Shown here piece by piece: positions 48,306-59,586 of a stretch of DNA of 64,000 nucleotides (its first letter is position 1; the number at the start of each line of letters is the position of its first letter). This DNA is from Sphagnum compactum (taxonomy: Eukaryota; Bryophyta; Sphagnopsida; Sphagnales). Under the pieces are notes generated by a model, which worked only from the letters and a program-made list of their open reading frames with translations, made no database searches and was not told the DNA's origin. The translations under genes and the position numbers were made by a program. Location: contig OZ234502.1 of NCBI GenBank assembly GCA_965153455.1, forward strand, positions 5,311,267-5,375,266, written 5' to 3'.

Positions 48306-51300
48306 TTAGGGTAAATAAGAATTTTTGCTTAAATTGTATCAAAAGTATTATTTATGGTTTTGTGATGGTTAGCTTTGTTAAAAAGTAAATTGGGGTGCAA
48401 TGATGATGAGGGACTTGAACTTTCAAAGAAGAGTGAAGGGGTTCAAGTCCTCACACTTTCAACCTAGTTAGACAACCTAAATTAGCTTGTCCCCTTAGGC
48501 TTTACCCTACATTGAAAATTGGGGCAATAGTTCCAAAATTTAAAAGCTTGACAAACTATGAACTTGATGAAATGTAAAGGCAAAAGTTGAGTTCCAAACT
48601 CTTTAAACCATGCATTTGCATATTTAGAACTTTTCACCTTACCAATTTTCTTGCTATTTTTTTAGAAAATAAGATTTGTGGTCCTTTTGTGAGTTTTGTT
48701 GGCTTTGCCCATAGGAAAGAAACTACACATTGGTATAACATTTGGGCATAAAATTTTGTTTTGAATTTGACATGTGTGAGTGACATCTAGAATATATTGT
48801 GTGCATGTTATGGATGAACATGTTTCATGGAATTTCATACTCAAATGATAAGTTCTTGATCTAAGAAGGGAAGCTTTTAGTTTAACATTTGAACTTGCCA
48901 TAAACAATAAGGTCATTATGCAATGAACTACTAATTTATCTATCATTGTCATTCAAAATAAAGTTGACCATGACACAATTTGACATACAAAACATATAAT
49001 ACAATGTGATTGTCATTAATTAGTTGAAGGGGGATCATCAAGATTTTTATGTTAAAAATATCTTTTGAAGGGGCTCATTAAGTGATTCATGACACACCCA
49101 AAAAAAAAACCTATCTTAGCATATTCCTAAAATAAAAAATGTTCACACAACCCACTTATATAAATGATGAAATGGAAGTCCTTGTAAACCCTCACAACTA
49201 TCAAATCAAAGTTCATGTGAACATAAGTATGCATCTACCACACATTTCAAATGCATGATTTGAGAATAACCCTCTTACATGTATAAGATGAATATGGTTT
49301 CTTCCCACATTCATATAACAACACTATATATATATAAATCACACAAGCAATCAAAGAAGAAAAAAACTAGTTGAGGAAAGGAAAGCAATAACCCATAAAA
49401 ATGACTTAAGAAATTAAAAAGTGCACAATAGCACATAGTGCGTGCAAGTGACTCCACTTTGCTTGCCATGTTTCCCTCCCCAAAATAAAAGACTATGCAT
49501 GTTTGCCTTATAGCCTTAAAAAATAAATGCAACTCAAACAAACTCTAGTGACATGTTTGCCATGTTGCCCCAAGTGTTGGGTGGTTCTTTGTTATTGATG
49601 GCCTTTGGTTCCACTTTTATAACATTTTTAGAAATCAAATAACCTACAGTTTTGGTTTCTAGAAAAAATCAGAATCACATAACCTTCAGTTTAGGTTTTT
49701 AAAAAAAATCAATAAGCAAAAGAACCTACAATTTTCAGTTTTTTGAAATTATCAAAGAACTAGTCGTAACTTTCAGGAAAGAACCAGCCAATAAATGACA
49801 ATTTAGGGAAGGTTCTTTGAGCCAGTTCTTTGGATTTTTAGAACTCCAATTATGGGTTCAAAATGGCTGAGAACCTTCAGTCAAGGGTCCATATACCTAC
49901 CGAGCCTTTGCCCACCAGTTCTTTCTTTGGAAAAGAGAGAACCTCCCAACACTTGTTGGTACCAAACAAATTCAGAAAAATTGTTACATTAGGATTAGGA
50001 TCCATCATGTGCAAAATCCATGTTAGATTTCGTGTGTAGTTTTTCGGACCATGGATTGGAATTGTATTGGATAGCCAGAATTTGACACCCAAGACATGCA
50101 CTTATTTGTGGCGACAAGCCTGCTTGTGGGTGTCCTCAGTGCATGTCTGGATAGTAATATGGATGACTGGCACTCCCAATTCTCACCTCATTAGGGATGC
50201 AAATCTGACCTCCTCCGTAAAGGCTTCTATTGAATTCATTCTCATTTTGCCTTCTTCCTTCTCCAAATGCACTTCTTTCTCAATCACTTTCTTCAGATCC
50301 CGCTCTCTAGAACTTTATACTTTGTATGGGAGGTTTGGTGCAGGATGTGGTGGATTCTTTGAATTTTTAAAAAAAAAAAATTTAGAACCACTGGTCCTTG
50401 AAAAATTCAAGAATTAAAGAACTGGTGATTCTGGGTATTCTTCTTCTTCTTCTAAAGAGCTTTTGTTCTTCTAGACTTACTAGGCTTTCAGGTTTCCCTT
50501 CCCCTTTTTGTTTTCTCTGATATGCTTCTTGTGACTGGTGGGTGCACTCGAACATAATTTGTTCCTTTGCCCCCTCGTGACGTGACGGCCTTTGGGTTTG
50601 TGCTCTTTGGGCTCCGACTTGGGTCCCCTCTCTCTCTCTTTGTCCTCCCTCCCTCTGCCCCTTTGCTGAGTGCTTTGTTTTAATAAAGTTTACCAGGGTT
50701 TCATCATCCCAGTACTATTATTATTCTAGTCCAAGTGGGCTTGACTTTAGAGTTCTTGTGAGAAAATCATTAAAAAGAATCTAATTAATTCCCGGAGACA
50801 AATATCTCTAGGAATAGTCCATCTGGGCAGATCATCAAGTGGAAACTCTAAGCAGGCAGATATTACAATTGGGAACAGAGAGAGACTTGGGTAATGTTTT
50901 TGCAAACATTGTTGAAAAGCTAGTAGGGCATATTCACAAAAACTTCATGCAAGAACATGGAAGATGTCTATGGAAACTCTTTTGAGTGAGGCAGAGTCTG
51001 TTTTTGAGCACATCAGAGTAACTTACTGGGAGAACATGAGCCATATATGATGAGATTGTTTGCATAGTTGCTGTAACATTGTAGAGTTGTTACATGGAAT
51101 GGTTATTAAAAATTTGGAATTATTTTCCACATGTAGAAATTACAAATTCACGATTTTTTGTATTCAATCATAGGATTTTTCGTTTTCTCAGAATCAGACA
51201 TAGGCTATTGTCACCTCCATGTAATGAACAATATAACTTCATTTAAGCTTTGTCTTATCTCACAATTGGAAATTTGACATCACAGTGAAAGACATGTCCT

Positions 51301-51572
51301 GCTGCATGCATAGACAGGTGGTGGAAAGTGGGTATATAATATTGCCACCACCAAGCTGTAGGAGAAAACCAAGCCTGTCGTGTCTTGTTCCACCCTCCCC
51401 AAGCTCTAGAAGAAAAGCTAGAGCAGGCATCTTCAACTCTCAAGCTCAAGAAAAACTTAACTAGTCTTGGTGTAGCTGACCAGCTAAGACCAAGAAAAGC
51501 CCAATTAAACTTTTCTTAAATCAGCATTATGTTTTTTTGTATACTTGAACTGGTAATTAGTGTTAATTACAC
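48306..51572. other. Intergenic DNA, no firm gene
   Basis: Mostly AT-rich. A roughly 50-bp degenerate repeat (ATAACCTwCAGTTTwGGTTT, then AAAAAATCA) occurs three times at 49,640-49,745. The sequence at 50,480-50,700 (GGCCTTTGGGTTTGTGCTCT, CT-rich tract, TTTAATAAAGTTT) is GC-richer than its flanks and reminds me of a LINE 3' tail, but no reverse transcriptase is visible. Downstream of the glutamate decarboxylase stop, part of 51.2-51.57 kb is likely its 3' UTR. Confidence 0.45.
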
Positions 51573-54500
51573 TTAGCAAACACCATTTGTTTTAGTGAGT
51601 GCAGGTTTTTTGTGGGCTGAGTGCTTTTTGTGGTGGACATGTTTACGGATGCCTTCATCAAAAGCAGCAGACTTTTTCACATCTCCAGCTGTCACTGCGC
51701 CCTTGTGGGCAAGCTCCGGATGCTCCTCCTGCACAGCTTCAGTGACAGCTTGAATGAGCTTTGATGGATGTGCATCCAGAGACTGCAGAACCCGCTTGAG
51801 ATCAGTGACAAGTCTCTCGCCCAAAGACCTGCTGAAGTCTTCCCTGACAACCACACGGAGAAGACTCACTTTCTCTGCATCAGGTGCCATAGTGTATGCA
51901 GGCACAGTCCAGCCATACCTTCGCAACCCATCTGCGATCTCAAACTCATCATGCTCAGACCGATCGATCAGGGAGAAGGCAACCACTGGCACACCAACTT
52001 CCTTGGACAGGAGTTTAAACTTGCCAGTGTCTACAATTGCTTGAGCCAACGCCTTTGCATTAGCAGCACAGTTTTCCATGATGTTTTTGTAGCCCTGATG
52101 AAAGACACACATTTAGTACTAAATGCAAAATGCTAAAGAAACATCAATAGTTCTGTGCAGAGGGTATGTAAAGAGTATGCCTGAAAGGATCCAGTACCAT
52201 TGAATCCCTTGAAAAACATGCTCTGACTTAAGCAATACCTCTCTTTGACAGGCCCTCAATTAATAAGATAAATATACCCCATGGATTTGCAAGTTCTGAC
52301 GTTTCCAGAGTTTGCCAAGTGTGTCCTAAGATGAACATATTTGAGTGTTTTGCAATCATACCTCAAATCCAAGTCGAATGAGTTGGTAATATTGTGCTAT
52401 AACTTGGGATGCACCTGCATTGGGGGAAAGTAGATCTCAATCAGAAAAATCTTCTTCCTAAATCAACCTGAGAAATCTAGCAATGTAGAGCTCATCCCTT
52501 GGACAAGCAATTCATCAGAACAACCTTGGCAACAGGCTCAATGTGAGAATGCTCCTATCCTTTCTCAGCCTTATGAGACATCTGCAGATGAGTTGCTACA
52601 ACAAATCCTATAGAGTATTTGTAAGAGGCAGGTGTTATGAGATGTGCACTGACCCTTGGAGAAATTAAGAGTGAAAGTGGGTTGATCTGCTCCAAGGTAG
52701 TTGACATGGAACACAAGCTCTTCAGGAAGGTCGTCCTTGCTGCGCCAGATGACCCACCCAATGCCAGCATACACCAGCCCATACTTGTGGCCACTCACAT
52801 TGATGCTCTTCACTAGAGGCAGTCGAAAGTCCCACACTAAGTCTGGATACAAAAATGGTGCAACAAAACCTCCGCTTGCAGCATCCACATGAATGGGAAT
52901 GTTCCACCTTCAAAAACGATCAACCCCTCAATTTTTACTTGGATCAACTAAAGCCACATGTTGCAAGTTTTAGTTTAAGAGATCATCCAATCAAGCATTG
53001 CACTACTGTTCCTCATTGTGGCATTTTCAAGAACTCCATACTGGATTGAAACTCTTGGAATTCTTGAATTCAATTGGTTAATCAATCTGCAGTACAGTCC
53101 AAACAATCTGATCTGAACTGGCAGTGAGTGTGACCAAATTTTTGAATGTGTTTGAGCATCGAAGCTTACCCCTTTTCCTTGTTCTTCTTGTCAAGCAATT
53201 CATTCAAGGTCTTGACATCTTCAAATTCACCATTGTAAGTAGAGCCAAGAATGGCACAGACACATATGGTGTTCTCATCACACAACTCCACTGCCTTCGC
53301 AGGATCCATGATGTAGTAGTCTTCACTCAGTTTAACATCCCTCAACTCCACTTCAAAGTATCTTGCAAACTTCTCCCAACACACCTGTACCCCACATTGA
53401 CATTGAATCCAATTAGCACTCACAGAAAACACACCTGACTAGGAGAATATAGTGGGGAATGCTACTTGGATGTCATAACATGCTTGGATCTCACCACAGT
53501 TGGAGAGAAGACGCTGGTAGCAACCCAGTGAATGGAGAGCCTCCTGCATGGAAAGTCCTTAAGGATGAAATTAGGTCAAGAGAAAAGGGCCTAACCTGCA
53601 CATTGGCACCAGTGACCAAGTTGGGTTTATCATAGGGCAACCCTGCAGCCTTGCGCTCATTTTGCCACTTGCGTTTGAATGCCAAGCCAGCCAGCATGAT
53701 AGCTTCGGATGATCCCACTGTGCCTGCCCCAATAGCTTGTTTTCCATCCTCAAGCGGTGCATTGAACAGCCTTGCAATCATGTTCACACACCTATCCTGC
53801 AGCAGATTATGATCGGAATCTTCAGCCATTTGACATGAAGTTCACTGCAAAGATGAAATTGTTGTCATCAAATGACACAAGTTGCAGCTGATCGAGAGCC
53901 ACCACTAATCTGATCTGGGCCCTAAAAAGACCATGAGCTTCAAGTAGAACAGCTTCATAGGCAAAGGTCACACACAGACTAGTTAGGTCATTGGTTCCCC
54001 ATATCCTCAGTGATTGTGGGGTTAAGGCTCCCAGATGAGAGGACCTGGAACTCAGTGGTAATAGGGTACTCGTCCATGTCAATGTAGTTCTTGTTCAAGG
54101 CAGACAGGATGAGTTTGTCACACTCGGGCTCCATCCATGTGGTCACAAAGGAGGCAAGGTTGAGGCGGGGATTGCCATCCAACATGAGCTCATCACTGAT
54201 GATCTGGTATGCAGCTTCTTTTGGTGTTTCAGTCTCTGGCAGACGATACCTGTGCACACAGGCGGCCAGCCAATCCAACAAACCAATCAACCAGGAGCAC
54301 CACTCTGTCATGCAGATGGAAGTGTGAAGACAAACACAGTGTAAATGACACATTTAAAAAGAATGCCAACAGGAGAAAAACACAGCGATGTTTGACAACT
54401 TTTCCTTGAGTGAAGGTCAAAGGTACAAACCCTGGAGGATGTAATTCCACTTTCTTGACTAGTTCTCAGTGGACAAAGATGATGAGATCTTTCCACTAGA

Positions 54501-54989
54501 TTGGAGAGGACAATGTTTTCAAGCACTCAGTTGACAAGACAGCAAAGACTCCATGACAAAGGAGTGTAGAGAAACTGTTCACAGTATAATGAATGGCTTA
54601 GAACAAAAAGATTTAGAAGTTTCTTTAGAAGAAGAGACATGCAATAAGAATAATTTCCTAAAAGAAAACATACATGAAAAAGTTTTCTACACATACAATT
54701 GATTCGCTGCCAAGATCTGATTCCTTGTCGTTTAGGATGTCCAAGTTGCCAATGGATTCCAACCCGGTTGAAATCTGATAAAGATCTCACAAAGCTTGAA
54801 ATAATTGCAATAAAGAGAAACAGAAAGATCATAGATCCATAGAGACAGAGACAGAGAGGCAGAGGCAAAAACGTACTTTGGAAGTGAGCTTTGACCATAG
54901 CGTGAGCCGAATGTGCAGTCCAGCAAATGGCTGGATCCTTCGGAATGCTCTGAAGAGGCCTCATGAGGAACCGTTGATGAAAGCGTCAT
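51573..54989 (-). CDS. GAD: Glutamate decarboxylase, seven exons
   Basis: PLP enzyme converting L-glutamate to GABA and CO2 in the cytosol. Exons are 54877-54989, 54045-54249, 53596-53796, 53170-53384, 52654-52907, 52362-52414 and 51573-52094, all GT..AG and in phase, giving about 520 residues (plant GADs are about 490-510). The start at 54,989 ([15 protein letters not shown]) is preferred over an in-frame ATG nine codons upstream because it aligns with the usual N-terminus. Plant GAD blocks are present: [72 protein letters not shown] with the pyridine-binding Asp253, and [15 protein letters not shown] with the Schiff-base Lys286. The C-terminal tail differs from the usual calmodulin-binding domain: it is Lys/His-rich ([18 protein letters not shown]) and has no Trp. 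Catalysis should be normal; calcium regulation may not be. Confidence 0.96.
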
Positions 54990-56935
54990 GATGTTTTCCG
55001 GAGCTCCAAAAAACAAAACAAAAAACAGCCTTGTTCTTTCTTCTCAGCACACCAAGTTCCACTCGCTCCAAAAACCTTGTGAATAAATAGGGGAACAAAA
55101 TTTTTAAGAAGTCGAATGCCAAAACTACACTCGAGAAGAAGCTCAAAAGAGGCAATGATCCCCTACAGAAAGACACACAAAAAAAGAAGGGGGGGGAGAC
55201 GGAAAACAACGACAACAAATGTTGCAAATCGTTAGGAAAGATGCGGGTGTGCTGCACCACTGCCTTTGCGAAACAGTAAATAAGTACTTAGAAGAAGAGG
55301 AAGACGTAGAGACGATGAAGACGAATATTGTGACCCCACTTTTTCGCCTGTTTTTCCCATTTCAGTAATGAATGACACCCTTTTTTCACTGCATGATTAT
55401 CGGATCCCTTGGGAGACTCTACCAATTTATAGCACAAAATTATTTGTGGCAAGTTATTTCCTTTGTATCTGCAATGTATCAGTATATGCTTCAGTCTTTT
55501 TCTTTATAATAATTATGTAATTATACAAATGTAAATACATAATTATTTTATTTTTTAAAAATCACAAAAAGGGCCTCACCAAAAATTATTTAAATGAATA
55601 TTCTGTTATCAATCTACTTCATATTTACTACAAAGGTATAATTTTTATTTTAAAAAAAGAGATAAGAATGCATATTAAACAATGAGTTAATTTGTCATTT
55701 AAAAAAACTTAAGTTAACACCAATGATTGATTGATTGTCAATTTATTTAATATTTTAAAAACTTAACATGAATTAACAATCACTAATAAAATTATCTTAA
55801 AATCAATGCCGTATCAAATGTCACCCAAGATTTAATGCTAATTAATATTATAAATGTAAATTAATGATTAATTTTTTTTAACATCTTAACACTAGCCTAA
55901 CACTGGAGTTAACGTCAAGTGTGGCCATACTGCTTTATACAGAAGTGTGAATTGTCAGTTTAAGGCCAAAATCCCATTTTGGGATGATTGCCAACTTGAA
56001 ATATATATTTTTAAAAATATTTATATCACAATTTCAATTTTTTACTGGGTAGCGAGTTTTGCAATCTGGTGACAAAATAAAATATGCTGTTGAGATTCTT
56101 AAGAATAATTGTCATAATTATCATAGGTTACACTCTCAATAATTTCACTAAAATATCATATCATAGTAAAGCATAGAAAAATTTAATAATTTCAAATTTA
56201 AAAATCGATTTGTTTTTTGAAAAAAAATTATTCCTTTTATCCACTTACATGATGGCTACAGTATTGCCACATCCATGTTTTCAGATTATGCTCCATAATG
56301 ACCAGTGGATGGCTCCAAAGTCCAATAGGGATGTGAAGAAGACCTAATTATGACTCATAAGTAGCTACGAACCTTGCAAAACAGTTTTTTTAAAAACAGT
56401 GGGTGTAGATGTTAAAATTTTGCACAAAAAGTTTTTGGGCTGATTTCAACATAGCTTTTAGGTTTTGATGCAATTTTGTGTCAGTTCTTTCATAAGTTTG
56501 AAGAGTTTTTTTTACAAATGTGTCACCAATTAATTAATGCCAAATCTTTTTTGACAAGATCTCTCAGTGATGCTACCCCCACATCAGAAAACTGAAGGTA
56601 AAAAAAAAACACTGCACTCATCACGACTTTTAACCAAGACACTCATAAAAAACAAAAAAAAACAAACAAAGTTTGAAAAGCACAGATGAACATGGCAATT
56701 TATGAACTCTACACGAGGGTGGGTACATGTGGACAGGTGTACATGGTTTGTGAAAACATGTGTTTGCAATTAGGCAGTCATAAGTCCAATCCTTTAAAAT
56801 GATCAAAAACCTGCACAATTTTTTCTTGTAAGGATGACACAACGAGAAAGGAAGCAACCGAAAGGGGAAAAAGGCCCACATGGGTGCAAACAAAATCTTC
56901 CCCCTTTTATAAGTACCCCCAGTTTCTAATGGGGG
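54990..56935. other. 5' flank of GAD, then AT-rich intergenic DNA
   Basis: The first few hundred bases upstream of the GAD start are likely 5' UTR and promoter, with a purine-rich GAAGAAGAGGAAGACG stretch near 55,290 on the plus strand. From about 55.45 kb on, the DNA is very AT-rich. No ORF with a domain. Confidence 0.5.
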
Positions 56936-56940
56936 CATTA

Positions 56941-57907
56941 GCCCAGGTCAAGAATGGTGACCAACAAAATAGAGATTTCATGCAGCCAATGGGAAGGCTC
57001 AGCATGCACTCAAATTGCCTTGAATTTTTTTTCTTTTAAGGTTTTGGGTGGGTGGGTGGGTGGGTGTGTAAGGGGGGGGGGGGGGGGGGGGGGTGGGATG
57101 ATTTTCTTTTCATCTTTCAACTGTAAAAGGATTGAGGGCCTGTGTGCTGTAAGTTATATTGTGGTTGTCAATTGTGTTCATTTCAGCCTTTTAAATGATA
57201 CTCAAGAGTGTGAGGAAAAGAGAAAAAATCTCAACCTAATAATAAGTCCTGACCTTGCTGGATTTCTCAAGAATTTAACCCTCAATCTCATGAACATGTT
57301 TGGCCAGGGTGAACTAACCAGCACCTAGCCTAAGCTGCTACCTACCTTCCCCTTCTTGGGTGATGCCTCAAAAGGCTATATTTGTCCTGAGAAAATGTCA
57401 AATGTGAACCTGGAGACCCCCATTTTTTCTGAGGGCAGTATATCCATAATGTTTAGAACCTGCCCCAAAACCCCTGGGGATTTTTACCATGGTACCAGTG
57501 TCGGTGCTGGTCCAAGTAGAAACTATGGGGGCACCCAAAATAGAAGGTTCTATTTTGGAGTGTAGAGTTCCTCCCCTTTGGCCCACCTATATACATGAAA
57601 GGAGGACAACATTTGCCAAAGTATATGGGATCAAAGTGAGATGCTATGGAGAACATGTTGGGGAACATATTAGGAACCTGATGAGAATCCATCCATTGGG
57701 AACTTAAAAAGGAACATAGAACACATTGGGAACCAGGGAAAAATGAAAAAAAAAAAAACCTTCCGCCCCACTCCCCACCTTCCCCCCCCCCCCCAACACT
57801 TACAAGGAAAAAGCAAGGCACACCTTGATGGCATGCTTGGGCCTTCCCATAGGCTGCATGAAATTTCTCTTCCCAAAAGAGTTCATCACCATTTTTGGCC
57901 CGGGCTA
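56941..57907. repeat. Inverted duplication with G22 and C12 tracts
   Basis: The arm at 56,941-57,104 and the reverse complement of about 57,735-57,907 share, in order, GCCC.GG.CAA.AATGGTGA, TTTCATGCAGCC, ATGGGAAGGC, a CATGC..TCAA word, a T-rich run and then a G-rich tract. The plus-strand arm ends in G22 (57,072-57,093) and the other in a C12 run near 57,783-57,795. The roughly 630-bp spacer has no domain I recognise, and the ORFs through it have no family match. A foldback-type element or a simple inverted duplication would both fit. No clear target duplication was found. Confidence 0.6.
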
Positions 57908-58194
57908 ATACGCCTTGCAAAGAACACCCTACTTATGGAGCCTTGACCCTATTTTTGAAATTATAATAAAAATATTTTGACAAATTCCAGAACCATATAT
58001 GGTATATGTCATATATATTTGAGCATGTACTGAGCAAGTGCCACGTCTAGTGGTCGGTGCTTTAGCAAATTTGGGACTAGATAGCCCTACTACCCTAGCC
58101 TTGTGTCAGGAGTAGGTATAAACTATAAACCTTAAAAACTGATAAAAATCAGTCTTCAGCTCCATTTGGCAAATTAAGTTGCTGCCATGACTCA

Positions 58195-58385
58195 TGTGTA
58201 AGAGGAAGCATTGTGGGGAGGGCTTTTTTTCTTAAAGTTCAGGTCCCAACCACCACCACCACCCTAGTAGGACTAAGTACCAAACTCATGCGACCTCAAA
58301 CATCCAAAAGCTCTTGAGTAAGAAACAAGCATTCTGGGAAAGGCTTTCTTGGGGTTTGAGGTCTCATCACCTTGGACTATTTATT
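58195..58385. repeat. ~120-bp tandem duplication
   Basis: TAAGAGGAAGCATTGTGGGG, then AGGGCTTTTTTTCTT, at about 58,199 is echoed by TAAGAAACAAGCATTCTGGG, then AAAGGCTTTCTT, at about 58,319. Both are followed by GGTCCCAACCACC or GGTCTCATCACC. The preceding segment CTAGTGGTCGGTGCTTTAGC (58,049-58,068) resembles a tRNA-type A-box region, so this may be an old SINE-like dimer. Confidence 0.5.
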
Positions 58386-58897
58386 TATTACACATGATAG
58401 TTGGGACCTCGAGTGAGTGTCCGAAAGCCTTCTGTAGAGTGCTTTACATTTTACTTTGAATCCTGACTAGTCTTTTCAAACCTTCTGTGAAAAACTCAAA
58501 AAGCTACAGTAGTAGGTTCAAATTTCAAATCCCTTTGTTGCCCAGTTCTTCAATCAATGATGCCTCGGTTCATTCAATTGACTTCAGCAGTCTGCCGAGT
58601 GCCTGGGCCTTTCTTTGGTTTCGGTGCAGGAAATGAGGCCCCCTTAGATTTACATACTCTGAAGAGGCTCTTATTTACCGAATCTCTCTCGTCCATTAAT
58701 GCATCTCCCTTTCCTAAGGCCCCGGGCAAAAACTTTCTCATGTATTTTGGAGGGCATGTTGTCAAGTGGAATATTTCCTCCTTCCTGTTTTTGGAAACAC
58801 ACCAAAGGCCCCCTTGTTTTTTTTCCCAGAAACAAGGAAATTTTTTATGGGAGCGTGCTCCCAAGTTTCCCTCACACACCAATTTTTCCAAATTGTG

Positions 58898-58905
58898 GTT
58901 CAAAC
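58898..58905. repeat. Left flank of the hAT-like MITE (target duplication)
   Basis: GTTCAAAC here and GTCCAAAT at 59,579-59,586 match at six of eight bases, and both differences are transitions. This fits an aged 8-bp hAT target duplication. Confidence 0.6.
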
Positions 58906-59578
58906 CAGTGTTGGGCGGATATTCAGAAAATCCAGATACCAAGCTCCTCGGATGTCAAAAAATTGACATCCACTGAATATTATCATTGAGGGGATATTTA
59001 GGCTGATATCCAGTTTTAATATTAGATCCAAGGCCAGATATCAGGGTTAGTAGTTAGTAAGTAGGTTAGGTTATTAATTAGTTAGTTCGTAAGCTCACAC
59101 CTAGTTTTTTTTTTTTTCCATTTTTCTGATGCAACTAGGGTGGTGAGAATGCTTAGAAAATTTTAGACTATTTTAGGAACACATTCTCAAAAGTCTCTTC
59201 AAAGTTGTAGTTAGTAGTAGTTATTGTTGTGGCTATACTTTCTTTTAACATAATTTATTATTTTTTGAAATTATATATATATATATACAAAATTTTCCCT
59301 TTTTTGAAAAGGATGTTGCATTTTGGAGATTTACACTCAAAAAAGACACCCAACATAATTGGTAGTCGAATTTTGGATATTTGGATCTATTGATATTCAA
59401 CTAATAAATAAACAGTGAATATATGGGAACATTAACATTTGAATCAGATTGAAAAATGTGAAAAAAATCTGATATCCAATCAGGATATTTAAAATTTTAA
59501 AAATAACAAAAATGTAATATCTTTAACTAACAAATTAAAAAATGAATATCCCAAAAAAATGATATGCATCCAACACTG
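58906..59578. mobile_element. Non-autonomous hAT-like element (MITE, 673 bp)
   Basis: Starts CAGTGTTGGGCGGATATTCA and ends, in reverse complement, CAGTGTTGGATGCATATCAT: nine perfect terminal bases followed by a partly matching stretch. CAGTG ends with an 8-bp duplication are a hAT hallmark. The interior is non-coding and AT-rich. It carries many copies of GGATATTT / GATATCC-like words near both ends, as expected for subterminal transposase-binding repeats. A GGATGTCA..TGACATCC palindrome lies at 58,948-58,969. The ends differ from those of the 28-kb hAT element, so it would depend on another transposase. Confidence 0.75.
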
Positions 59579-59586
59579 GTCCAAAT

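Noticed and set aside
50480-50710. LINE retrotransposon 3' end
   Set aside because: The GGCCTTTGGG..TTTAATAAA stretch is suggestive, but no reverse transcriptase, poly-A tail or target duplication is visible.
57356-57920. Genes between the inverted arms
   Set aside because: ORFs on both strands overlap, cross the C-rich tract, and show no domain.
58557-58976. 139-codon plus-strand ORF
   Set aside because: It runs into the MITE at 58,906, competes with ORFs in other frames over the same bases, and matches nothing I know.
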